Shown here: positions 45,696-54,140 of the stretch, piece by piece
Layout of the letters: each line of letters begins with the position of its first letter
Numbering within the stretch: position 1 is the first letter of the stretch
DNA from: Cytobacillus sp. NJ13
GTDB taxonomy: Bacteria; Bacillota; Bacilli; Bacillales; Cytobacillaceae
Direction of reading: 5' to 3'
Length of the DNA: 64,000 nucleotides
Assembly (NCBI GenBank): GCA_030348385.1
Contig: JAUCFP010000006.1
Span: forward strand, 2,724,501 to 2,788,500
Notes under the pieces: generated by a model
What the model was told of the DNA's origin: nothing
Seen by the model: only the letters and a program-made list of their open reading frames with translations
Database searches by the model: none
Position numbers and translations under genes: made by a program

Positions 45696-46385
45696 TCATT
45701 TTATTCGCACATCATTCTCATAGCGGTCGGCGAACTTGGTGATTAAAATACCGATTCCCCAGTAAATGAGTGCCACCATCATGAACGCCTCGACAAAGCG
45801 AAAGTTCTGGGCTGCCATAATTTTGGCTTGTGCAAAGATATCAATAACGGTGATTAAAAACCCGAGTGAAGTGGCTTTGATGGCCACTGTGAAAGAGTTT
45901 GCGAAATCAGGGATGGCATGGACAAAAGCTTGCGGGGCAACAATTCTCGTAAACGTTTGAGAAAAACTATAGCCCAAGGATTGCGCCGCCTCAATTTGCC
46001 CCGGATCTACCGCTAAAAATGAGCCTCGGATGATTTCAGATTGAAAGGAAGACAACGTGAGGCTAACTGTGACAATTAAAATAACCAGAGGCGACATATT
46101 GTTCATATTATAATCGATACCTAGAAGTGTAACGATGAACTGTCCAATGGCAGGGAGTGCATAATACATCAAGTATAAAAACACCACCATAGGTGTCCCT
46201 CGTAAAAACAGTTTAAATAATTTTGTAAGTTGAACCAGCACAGGGATTTTATATTGTTGTATCAGAGCCAACACCACTCCTAGAAGGGTGGATAATGCAA
46301 GTATAGTAATCGCTATGAGTAAGGTTTCAGGAAGTACACCCAATATCCCTAAAAACATTTCGTATGAAGCCTCTAAATCAAACAT
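45696..46385 (-). CDS. Polar amino acid type ABC transporter permease (second subunit)
   Basis: 229 aa, five transmembrane helices. The His/Glu/Gln/Arg permease signature runs from FLRGTPMVVFLYLMYYALP to the EAA loop (IEAAQSLGYSFSQTFTRIVAPQAF), which contacts the ATPase. It is the last gene of the opine operon, 32 bp after the other permease; the two should form a heterodimeric channel. The substrate is probably an opine or the amino acid released from it, inferred from the dehydrogenase in the same operon. Confidence 0.9.
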   Translation of the reverse strand: MFDLEASYEMFLGILGVLPETLLIAITILALSTLLGVVLALIQQYKIPVLVQLTKLFKLFLRGTPMVVFLYLMYYALPAIGQFIVTLLGIDYNMNNMSPLVILIVTVSLTLSSFQSEIIRGSFLAVDPGQIEAAQSLGYSFSQTFTRIVAPQAFVHAIPDFANSFTVAIKATSLGFLITVIDIFAQAKIMAAQNFRFVEAFMMVALIYWGIGILITKFADRYENDVRIK

Positions 46386-46417
46386 GTTAATCCCCCCTGC
46401 TTATTATGGTTAAACCT

Positions 46418-47089
46418 TTATCGAATGGCCACTCTTTTCTCCAGTTTTCTAACCAATCCGTCCGTTGCGAAGCACATAGCCGAAAACATCAAGGCAATGA
46501 TAAAGTAAATTAGGATTTGATTAATACCGTAAGATCGTGAGATAAACAATTCTGCGGTTCCCATAATATCCACGATGCCAATTGCAAAGATCAGCGACGT
46601 ATCATGAATCAAGTAAACCAAGGCATTGCCGTATCCCGGGAGAGCAACAGGGACCATTTGGGGCAGAATAATTCGGAAAAACTTTTGCATTGGTGTGTAC
46701 CCCAAGCTATCTGCAGCTTCATGTTGACTTTTTTCAACGGCGAGATAAGCGGGTCGAAACACTTCAGAAATATAACCAGAATGATAAAATCCCATAGAAA
46801 TAATAGCAGCATGCATCGGGCTTATATCATATGTGCCCAAACCGATGAGAGGTAACACTTTTGGAATTCCAAAGTAAGCTATAAATAGTAAAATCAGTCC
46901 AGGAACACTTCGCGCAAAAGATACATACAAATCGGCTAATTGACTAATGACGGGAATTCTTTTTAGTCGCACAAACGTTAATAGCACAGCAAATAGTAAC
47001 CCAAGCGCAGCCGACAAGATGATGATGATAATATTGATCGGAAGCGTTTTAAGAAACTCCATTAGTAATCCTTGCATACCCGTTTCCAT
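46418..47089 (-). CDS. Polar amino acid type ABC transporter permease (first subunit)
   Basis: 223 aa with the same layout as its neighbour: SFARSVPGLILLFIAYFGIP in the core and the EAA loop HEAADSLGYTPMQKFFRIILPQM. The second ATG is chosen, since GGGAG is eight bases before it and only two before the first. A 14-bp hairpin lies in the long gap to the binding-protein gene and may separate expression of the two parts of the transporter. Confidence 0.9.
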   Translation of the reverse strand: METGMQGLLMEFLKTLPINIIIIILSAALGLLFAVLLTFVRLKRIPVISQLADLYVSFARSVPGLILLFIAYFGIPKVLPLIGLGTYDISPMHAAIISMGFYHSGYISEVFRPAYLAVEKSQHEAADSLGYTPMQKFFRIILPQMVPVALPGYGNALVYLIHDTSLIFAIGIVDIMGTAELFISRSYGINQILIYFIIALMFSAMCFATDGLVRKLEKRVAIR

Positions 47090-47164
47090 CGTCATTTCTC
47101 CCTTCTCTAATGAATATCTCTTCTGTACATGACGGTGTCATGACTATGTTTTTAGTCTTAGTCT

Positions 47165-47211
47165 ACATCCATATTCTCAAGGGATTCAACCAAACGAGAG
47201 AATATGGATGT
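47165..47211. promoter_or_regulatory. Long hairpin between binding-protein and permease genes
   Basis: ACATCCATATTCTC at 47165-47178 is the exact reverse complement of 47198-47211, with a 19-base loop. Lacking a U-tract, it looks like an mRNA-stabilising or attenuating hairpin inside the operon, not a terminator. Confidence 0.6.
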
Positions 47212-47280
47212 GCTCTAGTCGATCCGGAGATATTCACTATGACCTTATCTGACTCGAACCAAGACGTTCATGTAAAAGCC

Positions 47281-48111
47281 TCAATCGTATTGAAACACAT
47301 CTTCTGCGTAGAATTCAGTAGACAACTCAGAAAGCACGCCTGCTTCTGCCAATTCCTTTAGACCTTCATCGATGGCCTGTTTCAGTTCCTCATTTTCCTC
47401 TGATTTGTGAATCATAAAGAACGTAGGAATAATTTTGACTGGGTCTAATCCCACAACAGGTAGATTTTGATCTTCAATGATTTCGATTTGTCCGTAACTC
47501 GATGGATAGAACAACGCATCATATTTGCCAGTCGCCACTTCTTTTAGTCGATCTGCGATTGGAATTCCCACATCAGCCAAATCATACTCTAGCTTAAATT
47601 CAGGATTTTCTTCTTCCCAATCCTTAACGGTTTTATATGTGGCACCCGCTGGGGATAGAGGAGAAATTTTCTTCCCTACCAAATCTTGAATGCTCTCAAT
47701 TCCACTATCTTCTGCCACGTAAATCTTGATTAGGGCACGACCACTCGATTCTGAAGGAATGATATATTGCTCTGCACGTTCCTCCGTGAACCCTAGACCA
47801 CCTGCCAACATGTCGTACTTTCCAGTAGCTACTCCTGTTTCACCCGCTGAATCTTCCACACCGGACAATTCAAATTCATAGTCTTCAAGCACTTTATCCA
47901 GTTCTTTTATCACCTCAGGCTCATAACCCGTCACTTCGCCGTTCTCATCGACCCAGCTCAATGGTTTTGACGTGTGGCCAGTCGCCACTTTGATTGTTCT
48001 TACGCCTGAATCCCCAGTGCTCTCAGCTTGTGACTTGTCAGTGGAATTGCATGCAGTAAGGAGAGATAAACCCAGTACAGAAGCAGCTACTAAAATTGAC
48101 ACTTTCTTCAT
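47281..48111 (-). CDS. ABC transporter solute-binding lipoprotein
   Basis: 276 aa family 3 extracellular binding protein. The lipobox LLTAC sits at residue ~21. Typical strands follow: VATGHTSKPLSWVDENGEVTGYEPEVIKEL, then GKYDMLAGGLGFTEERAE and LVGKKISPLSPAGATY. Of three candidate starts the ATG giving MKKVS is best spaced from AAGGGTGG. It overlaps the ATPase gene region and is coupled to it. It should capture the operon's substrate outside the membrane. Confidence 0.88.
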   Translation of the reverse strand: MKKVSILVAASVLGLSLLTACNSTDKSQAESTGDSGVRTIKVATGHTSKPLSWVDENGEVTGYEPEVIKELDKVLEDYEFELSGVEDSAGETGVATGKYDMLAGGLGFTEERAEQYIIPSESSGRALIKIYVAEDSGIESIQDLVGKKISPLSPAGATYKTVKDWEEENPEFKLEYDLADVGIPIADRLKEVATGKYDALFYPSSYGQIEIIEDQNLPVVGLDPVKIIPTFFMIHKSEENEELKQAIDEGLKELAEAGVLSELSTEFYAEDVFQYD

Positions 48112-48116
48112 TCTCA

Positions 48117-48890
48117 TCAACCACCCTTAGTGTTTAATTTTTGTTGGTCTTGCTCTGCATAGATCTTCTTCAAAAACTGCCTTGTTCTCACATTCACTGA
48201 TTTCTCGAAGATTTGTTCAGGCGTTCCCACTTCCACAATGTGACCATTTTCCATAAAGACCACTTTGTCGGAAATCCGCTTTGCGAAGTCCATTTCATGG
48301 GTGACAAGAAGCGTTGTCATACCGGACTTTGCTACATCTTCTATTACTTTCAATACCTCCTCTACTAATTCGGGATCAAGAGCTGAAGTAGGTTCATCAA
48401 ACAAAATCAACTCGGGTTCAAGCGCCAAGCCACGTGCAATGCCGACCCTTTGTAATTGTCCTCCCGATAAGCGAGACGGATATTCATTTATTTTATCTTT
48501 AAGACCTACCTTTTCTAATTGTTTCAAACTCATGGCATACGCTTCGTTTTTGGACTTTTTCTGAACGGCTATTTGAGCATCCATTACATTTTGGATGACC
48601 GTCTTATGTTTGAAAATGTTGAACATCTGGAACACCATGGCGGTTTTCCTGCGAAGCTTTAGGGTGTCTTGCTTGGATAAACTTTGATAATTGAGACGCA
48701 GATCTCCGATTTGAATTTCGCCCTGTTGGGGTTTTTCTAAGTAATTGATGCATTTTAATAAGGTCGTTTTCCCTGTTCCACTCGGACCAATAAACGATAC
48801 AACCTCGCCTTTTTCGACCGATAGGTTAATACCTTTCAACACTTCTTTTTGGTTGTATGAAACATGCAAGTTTTTAACGTGTAAGATAAT
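48117..48890 (-). CDS. Polar amino acid type ABC transporter ATPase
   Basis: 257 aa if read from the ATT at 48890. Walker A is GPSGTGKTTLLK, the signature is LSGGQLQRVGIARG, Walker B is LILFDEPTSALD, and the H-loop is LVTHEM. No ATG, GTG or TTG lies at the expected N-terminus. GGGGAGGTAGAG is followed by ATT ATC TTA CAC, which would give the normal MILHVKNLHVSY, so a rare ATT start is likely. The first standard alternative, a TTG at 48869, lacks a ribosome site and loses family residues. Confidence 0.85.
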   Translation of the reverse strand: MILHVKNLHVSYNQKEVLKGINLSVEKGEVVSFIGPSGTGKTTLLKCINYLEKPQQGEIQIGDLRLNYQSLSKQDTLKLRRKTAMVFQMFNIFKHKTVIQNVMDAQIAVQKKSKNEAYAMSLKQLEKVGLKDKINEYPSRLSGGQLQRVGIARGLALEPELILFDEPTSALDPELVEEVLKVIEDVAKSGMTTLLVTHEMDFAKRISDKVVFMENGHIVEVGTPEQIFEKSVNVRTRQFLKKIYAEQDQQKLNTKGG

Positions 48891-48921
48891 CTCTACCTCC
48901 CCAAGTGCTTTATTTCAAATC

Positions 48922-49968
48922 CTATATGCGCTGTACCATGGTCATCCGCCGTAGATTCTCCTCGGTCAACCCCTGAAAGCGAATCCCTACTTGCCTATAG
49001 TCGCTGTTCATAAGTAAAGATGCCGTGCTGATGATAGAGTCGGTATACGGGGTTGCCACCCCTAAGATTTTCCCTAATTCTGAAATCGGAACAAGTCCAA
49101 AAGGAATGTCTTCTGTCAGATACCTATAATCGAGTGTCGTAGGACCTAATCCAGTAGGGAACAAGCCAGGCAAAGCTTCATATAACGTGGGATAATCGGA
49201 ATCATAAAATTCATTCAACATATTCAAAATACTTTGAAGATCGACATGTAGACGACTTGCTATTTCCAGTCGTTCTTTATCCATCTTTTCTACGTAGTTA
49301 CAGGAATAGGGAGATGCTCCGTCAGGATAGTACTGAAATCTCTCGGATGCGTCAATCCTTGCCGCGTTAAACAGGGTGATCGGAGGATGAATCACCGCAT
49401 TGGTATTATTTAAGGAAGTCTCAAATACACTTTCTCCAGGAATCAATTGCGGAAACCTTTCCATAAACGATGGAGCAATCTGGTTCTCTTTACGCAACGT
49501 ACTAATTAGTACGTTGTATTTAATTTTAGTGATCGCAACAGAACCGGCTTGATCGGCCAAACTGACAAAAGGCATGGCACTCGTTTCAGCCACTGTAATG
49601 TTCTTTTCTGTAATCAAATCAGTGCCCAGAATTCGTTCACATTCTAGTGCACCCCAGTAGCCTGGAAAAAAGATGATGGTTTGATTGGGTTGCAAGAACG
49701 GTTTAATTTGATTGACAATCGTCTCATGCCCTATAGCCGTCGTCGATACAATGATAAACTGGGCCTCTGCAATCACCTGATCCATGGTGGTCGATGCCTC
49801 TAAATCGACGTGCCCCGAATAGATCCCTTTCACTTCCAACCCTTGTGTAGAAATTCTTTCAGCTTTCTGTGGATCACGGGTATACAATTTCACGCTTTCT
49901 CCGTTCAATTTCAGATATCCTGCAATGGCCTGCCCTGTATTTCCACCGCCCATTACTGCATATGACAT
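48922..49968 (-). CDS. NAD/NADP octopine/nopaline (opine) dehydrogenase family protein
   Basis: 348 aa. The N-terminal dinucleotide loop is AVMGGGNTGQAIAGYL (residues 4-19). The C-terminal opine dehydrogenase domain has SLNNTNAVIHPPITLFNAARI, with the catalytic Asn/His region, and FPTGLGPTTLDYRYLTEDIPFGLVPI. The family reductively joins an amino acid and a 2-keto acid, or splits an opine. With a dedicated uptake system and GntR regulator the catabolic direction is more likely here. It is not preceded by nicotianamine-synthase-like genes, arguing against a staphylopine-type metallophore. Confidence 0.87.
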   Translation of the reverse strand: MSYAVMGGGNTGQAIAGYLKLNGESVKLYTRDPQKAERISTQGLEVKGIYSGHVDLEASTTMDQVIAEAQFIIVSTTAIGHETIVNQIKPFLQPNQTIIFFPGYWGALECERILGTDLITEKNITVAETSAMPFVSLADQAGSVAITKIKYNVLISTLRKENQIAPSFMERFPQLIPGESVFETSLNNTNAVIHPPITLFNAARIDASERFQYYPDGASPYSCNYVEKMDKERLEIASRLHVDLQSILNMLNEFYDSDYPTLYEALPGLFPTGLGPTTLDYRYLTEDIPFGLVPISELGKILGVATPYTDSIISTASLLMNSDYRQVGIRFQGLTEENLRRMTMVQRI

Positions 49969-50025
49969 GAACTCTTCCTCCTCTCATATGGTTCGCAATC
50001 TGTATCAATCTGTACCTTTCTCTTG

Positions 50026-50703
50026 TTAGAATTGGGTATGTTCGTATTTTTCGACCGTCTTGATGGCTTGATTCAACGAACCTAAAATATGTTTCTTCAT
50101 TTCTTCTACTGCGTTGATCTTGTCTTTTTGGATGATGTAATGAAGGATCATCTTATGTTCTTTTACGGATTGTTTTGTATCGCCAATACTTTTGTGTGCC
50201 AATCGCCTGTACCGGTTGATCATGCTGTTGAGCTGATACAAGAACTTGACCGCCATCTTGTTGCCACTCACCGTATAAATGTATTCGTGGAATTGCTTAC
50301 CAAATCGATCGATTGTCTCATAATCTTCCAGGCTTATCGCCATTTTGAGTAATTCGATGAGATGGGTTAATTGGTCAATGTCCTTTTGCGTGATATTATC
50401 AATGGCATCTTCAACGACAATCCCTTCCAAGTTGCTACGGATAACAAATATTTCTTTCACTTCTTGGATCGAAATCGGCGCCACATTCATTCGGCCGTTT
50501 AAACTGCGATTGACCAATCCTTCCAGTTCCAAGATCTGAAGTGCTTCTCTAAGAGGGGTTCGACTGATCTGTAGCTCTTTGGCTAACTCTTCCTCCGCAA
50601 TTGGTTGACCCGGTTCCAATTCACCTTTGATGATCATTTCTCTCAACGCTTTATGTGCAATATCTTTCGTCGAGACTCGACTGACTTTTGCTCTTTCATT
50701 CAA
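50026..50703 (-). CDS. GntR-family (FCD-type) transcriptional regulator
   Basis: 225 aa. Winged helix at ~12-70 (KDIAHKALREMIIKGELEPGQPI, then ISRTPLREALQILELEGLV) and an all-helical FCD ligand/metal domain with the FHEYIYTVSGNK motif. The TTG start has AAAGGCGGTGA upstream; reading from 50736 would include the operator. A perfect palindrome lies over its promoter. It probably represses itself and the opine operon until the substrate or a derivative binds. Confidence 0.88.
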   Translation of the reverse strand: MNERAKVSRVSTKDIAHKALREMIIKGELEPGQPIAEEELAKELQISRTPLREALQILELEGLVNRSLNGRMNVAPISIQEVKEIFVIRSNLEGIVVEDAIDNITQKDIDQLTHLIELLKMAISLEDYETIDRFGKQFHEYIYTVSGNKMAVKFLYQLNSMINRYRRLAHKSIGDTKQSVKEHKMILHYIIQKDKINAVEEMKKHILGSLNQAIKTVEKYEHTQF

Positions 50704-50722
50704 TTGGTTCACCGCCTTTAAA

Positions 50723-50740
50723 ATAATTGTATACAATTAT
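50723..50740. promoter_or_regulatory. GntR operator
   Basis: ATAATTGTATACAATTAT is a perfect 18-bp palindrome with the TTGTATACAA core typical of FCD-type GntR regulators. It overlaps the TATAAT (minus strand) in front of the regulator gene, a position that suits autorepression. Confidence 0.75.
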
Positions 50741-50918
50741 AAAGTTATTCTAGCACACATTTTTAAAAATAAAAAGAATATTTTGTTTTTTCTGTTTTTT
50801 TGTTTACCTGTACGCACTTATCGAATAATTTCTCGACATTAGTAGCTGCCACGTCATTCCTAGCATTTTTCCATTTGGTTCCTTTCACCCGAACAATTTT
50901 AATCTATACATCCTTACA

Positions 50919-50992
50919 TTAACCTGTCCGTTAGTGGAATAAGAAAAGTGATTGCCGCAGCAGTCCCCATCTTTAACTCTAGCCCCAGTTAG
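50919..50992. repeat. R1 element preceding R2 element D
   Basis: TTAACCTGTCCGTTAGTGG, AATAAGAAAAG, a short GC hairpin and then TCTAGCCCCAGTTAG. R2 D begins at the next base. Confidence 0.6.
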
Positions 50993-51190
50993 CCATCCAT
51001 GAAGCGCAAAAATCAGCGCTTCACCACAGAGAATGAAAATTGGTCTCTTTGTCGATAATGTTTTAATGGCTAGCGAAAAAGGTCGTTGCACTATGGTGCC
51101 TTTGAGCCCATCCGTTAGTCTGACTCCGACGACCACGGTGTACAACCGACTGTTGCGCCCTTAATGGTAGCACTCATGGGAGATTAATCC
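50993..51190. mobile_element. R2 element D, putative IS110-derived non-autonomous element
   Basis: 198 bp directly after GCCCCAGTTAG, ending GGGAGATTAATCC. A perfect stem GAAGCGC/GCGCTTC (51001-51022) is followed by CACCACAGAGAATGAAAAT. Later GGTCGT pairs with ACGACC around CCCATCCGTTAGTCTGACT. It is the longest copy. The blocks CCCATCCGTTAG and CATGGGAG also occur, in the same order, 3' of the intact IS110 transposase. The remainder of the space to 51483 has only one more hairpin (51378-51408). Confidence 0.65.
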
Positions 51191-51483
51191 TTTTTTGGTC
51201 GTCGCGCTAGCCTCTACTTAATTTGCAATGATTGGAAGTTTTTGTTTAACGCTTTACCAAACTCAATCAGATCACTCATAAGGCTCAGCCTTTTTTTAAA
51301 AGCGTTTTTACTGGGTCTGTTTTGTTGTGGTTTTTTCTGGATTTTGAGCTTTTTTAATTTTCATGGGAGTATTATAAGAAAAGGCCACCAAATTTGGCAG
51401 CCGTTTCTTCAATTAATGCACTCTATTATATAACTTTGTGCATTAATTTTTTTGTTAAATTGATTTGTATATAGGACACTTCA

Positions 51484-51880
51484 CTACATTAGAATGTCTT
51501 GCAAGGTCTTATCAAGTGTTTTATAAGTAAACGTGTAACCTTCACGTTCTAACCGGTCTGGAAGAACCCACCGACTTTTTAACACCAATTCTGTTTCTGT
51601 TTTAATTATCAGTGAGCCAATCTCCAACATCCATTTGGGCGAAGGTAAACCGAATGGAACATTCATCGTTTTTCTTAGTTCTTTCATTAATTCACGATTA
51701 CTAACAGGTTGTGGGGAAGAGCAATTAAAAACACTACTTAGTTCTTCTTTATCTTTCAAAAAGAGAACGATTTGAAACAGATCGTCGATATGTATCCAAC
51801 TAAACTTTTGGTTTCCCGTTCCCTGAATCCCTCCAAGTCCAAACATCCCGATTTGATATGAGTACCCTGAGCTTTAAAAC
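51484..51880 (-). pseudogene. C-terminal remnant of a TIGR01777/YfhF-type epimerase gene
   Basis: About 125 residues remain, starting mid-protein around IGMFGLGGIQGTGNQKFSWIH and ending DKTLQDILM. These are the last 40% of a YfhF-like NAD-dependent epimerase (full size ~300 aa). The in-frame stop just upstream and missing Rossmann half show truncation. An R1 element abuts the broken end. Confidence 0.7.
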
Positions 51881-51910
51881 CAAATACTCCTTTATTTTCT
51901 GTAATTTTCC

Positions 51911-51993
51911 AACTAAACTCCATCAATAGTGGAACAAGAAAAAGCGTCGCAGCTCCGACTCTTTGTTATACTCAAGCACCCGTTAGCTTAAGT
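51911..51993. repeat. R1 element
   Basis: CTAAACTCC...AGTGGAACAAGAAAAAGC, a GTCGCAGCTCCGAC hairpin and the end CAAGCACCCGTTAGCTTAAGT. The CTTAAGT extension matches the copy at 42.1 kb. Confidence 0.65.
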
Positions 51994-52066
51994 GGTGAAT
52001 TTTTAAAAATGTATAAGAAGGCCGTCTCGCGCGTGACTTCTATATAATATCGGAAGTGAAATGAGC

Positions 52067-52612
52067 TTACACATCCAGGCTGTTGATGATAGCTAATATT
52101 TGATGATCTGTCCATTTGCCATTAATCTTTATATTTTCTTTAGCTATACCTTCTTTTTTAAACCCTACTTTTTCTAATACACGAATAGATGCTGTATTGT
52201 CAGGCATAGCTCCTGCTTCAATTCTATGTAGTTTTAATTCTCTAAAAGCAAAGTCTACAGCAAGTTGAAGAGCTTCTGTTGTATAGCCCTTTCCATTATA
52301 CTCCTTATCTAAAGTAAATCCGGTATAACAGCTTTGGAGCACTCCCCTAACAATTTGAGTTAATGAAATGTCTCCGATAAGTTTATCAGTTGCTTTTAAA
52401 AAGATACCAAAAGCATACAACTGCCCTTCATCTGTCTTTTTTAATGCCTGTTCTATACGTATTTTTTGATGTTCTTCAGTATAAAAGGCTTCCGGAAGTA
52501 ATGGGCTAACTCGTTGGAAAAATTCTCGATTTCTAGTATGTAAGTTAGCTAACTCGCTGGCATCAAGAGTTTTGTAAAGTCGAAGATAAATTTGTTCCCC
52601 TACTAGCTTCAT
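52067..52612 (-). CDS. GNAT family N-acetyltransferase (RimJ/RimL type)
   Basis: 181 aa. Family blocks are GEQIYLRLYKTLDASEL, GFTLDKEYNGKGYTTEALQLAVDFAF, and RIEAGAMPDNTASIRVLEKVGFKKEG. The strong match to the ribosomal-protein/spermidine acetyltransferase group does not fix the substrate. It lies between two R1 elements and has no operon partner. Confidence 0.88.
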   Translation of the reverse strand: MKLVGEQIYLRLYKTLDASELANLHTRNREFFQRVSPLLPEAFYTEEHQKIRIEQALKKTDEGQLYAFGIFLKATDKLIGDISLTQIVRGVLQSCYTGFTLDKEYNGKGYTTEALQLAVDFAFRELKLHRIEAGAMPDNTASIRVLEKVGFKKEGIAKENIKINGKWTDHQILAIINSLDV

Positions 52613-52683
52613 AAAACCCCTCCAATATCTTTTTTACTTCCATTATATTCAAATTAGGCAAAAGTAATGTAAATTCTTATTGC

Positions 52684-52755
52684 ACTAAACTGCCCCGTTT
52701 GTTGAACAAAAAAGCCGCCAGATTTGGCAGCTGAGCTTGAACATAGACACCCTAT
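52684..52755. repeat. R1 element
   Basis: CTAAACTGCCCCGTTTGTTG, AACAAAAAAGCC and a GCCGCCAGATTTGGCAGC hairpin. It serves as a terminator for the GNAT or PlsY gene depending on direction. Confidence 0.65.
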
Positions 52756-52826
52756 TGTTTATGAATAACTCATCACAATCTCCTTTTATACTTATAACTT
52801 GTGATTTTTGTAATACTTGTTTTTCA

Positions 52827-53402
52827 TTACCATAGTTTGTTTTCAGTTCCTTTTATTATTCTTTTGATATTTTTCCTATGCAAAATTATCACTAATACAC
52901 TAATAAATAATGAAAGGGCAATAATGACTCTATCCTCAAATATAAGGCTGTAAATAAATATTCCTACTCCAGCTAACATTGAACTTAGTGAAACATACTT
53001 AGACATTATCAAAGTTAATATAAATACCACAAAGCCAGTCAAAGTACCTAAAGGTGTCAAAAATAATAAAACTCCGGTTGCTGTCGCAACAGCTTTCCCG
53101 CCTTTAAACCCTGCAAAAATAGGAAATACGTGTCCCAATATGGCTAATAAACCACATATAATGGGGTTGACCGTAGAGTTTAATATTTGGGGAAGTAAAC
53201 AAGCAAATGTACCTTTTAATAAATCAGCAATTGCAACAATTAGTCCTGCTTTCTTTCCAAGTATCCTATAGGTGTTGGTTGCACCAAGATTTCCACTGCC
53301 ATAACCTCGAATATCGATTTTATAGCATAGTTTACCGACAACCAAAGCAAATGAAATTGAACCAATCAAATAACTTAAAATTAGTGTTGAAATATTGAGC
53401 AT
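52827..53402 (-). CDS. plsY: Acyl-phosphate:glycerol-3-phosphate acyltransferase
   Basis: 191 aa, five-helix membrane enzyme that acylates glycerol-3-phosphate from acyl-phosphate in phospholipid synthesis. All three signature loops are present: GSISFAL with the first Ser, YGSGNLGATNTYR, and FKGGKAVATATGV. An accessory location among mobile elements suggests it may be a second copy besides the housekeeping one. Length is normal. No operon partner. Confidence 0.92.
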   Translation of the reverse strand: MLNISTLILSYLIGSISFALVVGKLCYKIDIRGYGSGNLGATNTYRILGKKAGLIVAIADLLKGTFACLLPQILNSTVNPIICGLLAILGHVFPIFAGFKGGKAVATATGVLLFLTPLGTLTGFVVFILTLIMSKYVSLSSMLAGVGIFIYSLIFEDRVIIALSLFISVLVIILHRKNIKRIIKGTENKLW

Positions 53403-53478
53403 AATATACCTTTCTTACTTAAACTATTTATATTGATATTCAATTTAATTACCTTATTTTCCTTTTTTCATTTTTAAA

Positions 53479-53532
53479 CTAACCTGCCATTTAGTTTAAA
53501 AAAAGCCCCTGGTCGGCGGCTAATCTTAAACA
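53479..53532. repeat. R1 element, short
   Basis: CTAACCTGCCATTTAG, then AAAAAAAGCCCC and a small GC hairpin. The right end is lost. Confidence 0.5.
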
Positions 53533-53553
53533 TAAAGTTGTGCAATAAATAAT

Positions 53554-53892
53554 TTAGTTTAATATCCCCCAAATGTTTCCGTCCTTCATCTTAAAGAAAG
53601 TACCAAATATCCCTAGAATTCTAAAGGTGAATTGCTCACCGTTTTGAAATTCAAAATCCGACTCATAGGAGGCAAATATGGCAGCGTTTCTAAAATGCGA
53701 AGAACTACTCCATATTATCTGATTGTCTTTTGTACATTCTTCATTCCAACCTATATTGTTACAAACAATTCCATTCTCTGTTAATATCCATTTATCAAAT
53801 TCATCCTTGGTAGGAGTAGTAAGCACCATTATAGCTATTAAAAGAATAACTGTAAAAATCCCTACTGCAAATCTCCTCTCCTTAACTTTCAA
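53554..53892 (-). CDS. DUF4359-like secreted or membrane-anchored protein
   Basis: 112 aa: an N-terminal hydrophobic anchor (~8-24), the TTPTKDEFDKWI motif, and a beta-rich domain with two cysteines (VCNNIGWNEEC) that could form a disulphide. This fits DUF4359 proteins, which are exported and uncharacterised. The ORF ends RILGIFGTFFKMKDGNIW. Monocistronic, between two R1 elements. Confidence 0.7.
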   Translation of the reverse strand: MKVKERRFAVGIFTVILLIAIMVLTTPTKDEFDKWILTENGIVCNNIGWNEECTKDNQIIWSSSSHFRNAAIFASYESDFEFQNGEQFTFRILGIFGTFFKMKDGNIWGILN

Positions 53893-53960
53893 ATGAGATA
53901 CACCACCTTGCTACTTAATTACCCTTTTTCCATAATCTCACTTTTTATTTCCTTATTCCA

Positions 53961-54035
53961 CTAACCTGCCCCTTTTGTTGAATAAGAAAAAGCTGCCTGA
54001 TTCAGCAGCTGATCTTTAATATAAGCCCCCGTTAG
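53961..54035. repeat. R1 element interrupted at its end by the IS110 element
   Basis: CTAACCTGCCCCTTTTGTTG, AATAAGAAAAAGC, a GCTGC/GCAGC hairpin and the end AAGCCCCCGTTAG. The IS110 element starts at the next base. A fragment resembling R1 (CTATTTAACTATGCC) resumes near 55672. Confidence 0.65.
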
Positions 54036-54140
54036 CATTCCTGTAGATCACTAAATTTGAGCTTTGATAAAAACAGGGCTCCTCAGTAAGATATGAGTAT
54101 AGACACCACTCTAACTCAAACCTTAGGAGGAACCCTTACT

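Noticed and set aside
48922..49968. Staphylopine-type metallophore synthase
   Set aside because: No nicotianamine-synthase-like or histidine racemase gene is adjacent and the transporter is of the polar amino acid type.
51242..51433. Plus-strand frame of 63 codons
   Set aside because: Phenylalanine-rich translation of T-runs around a terminator-like hairpin; no start signal.
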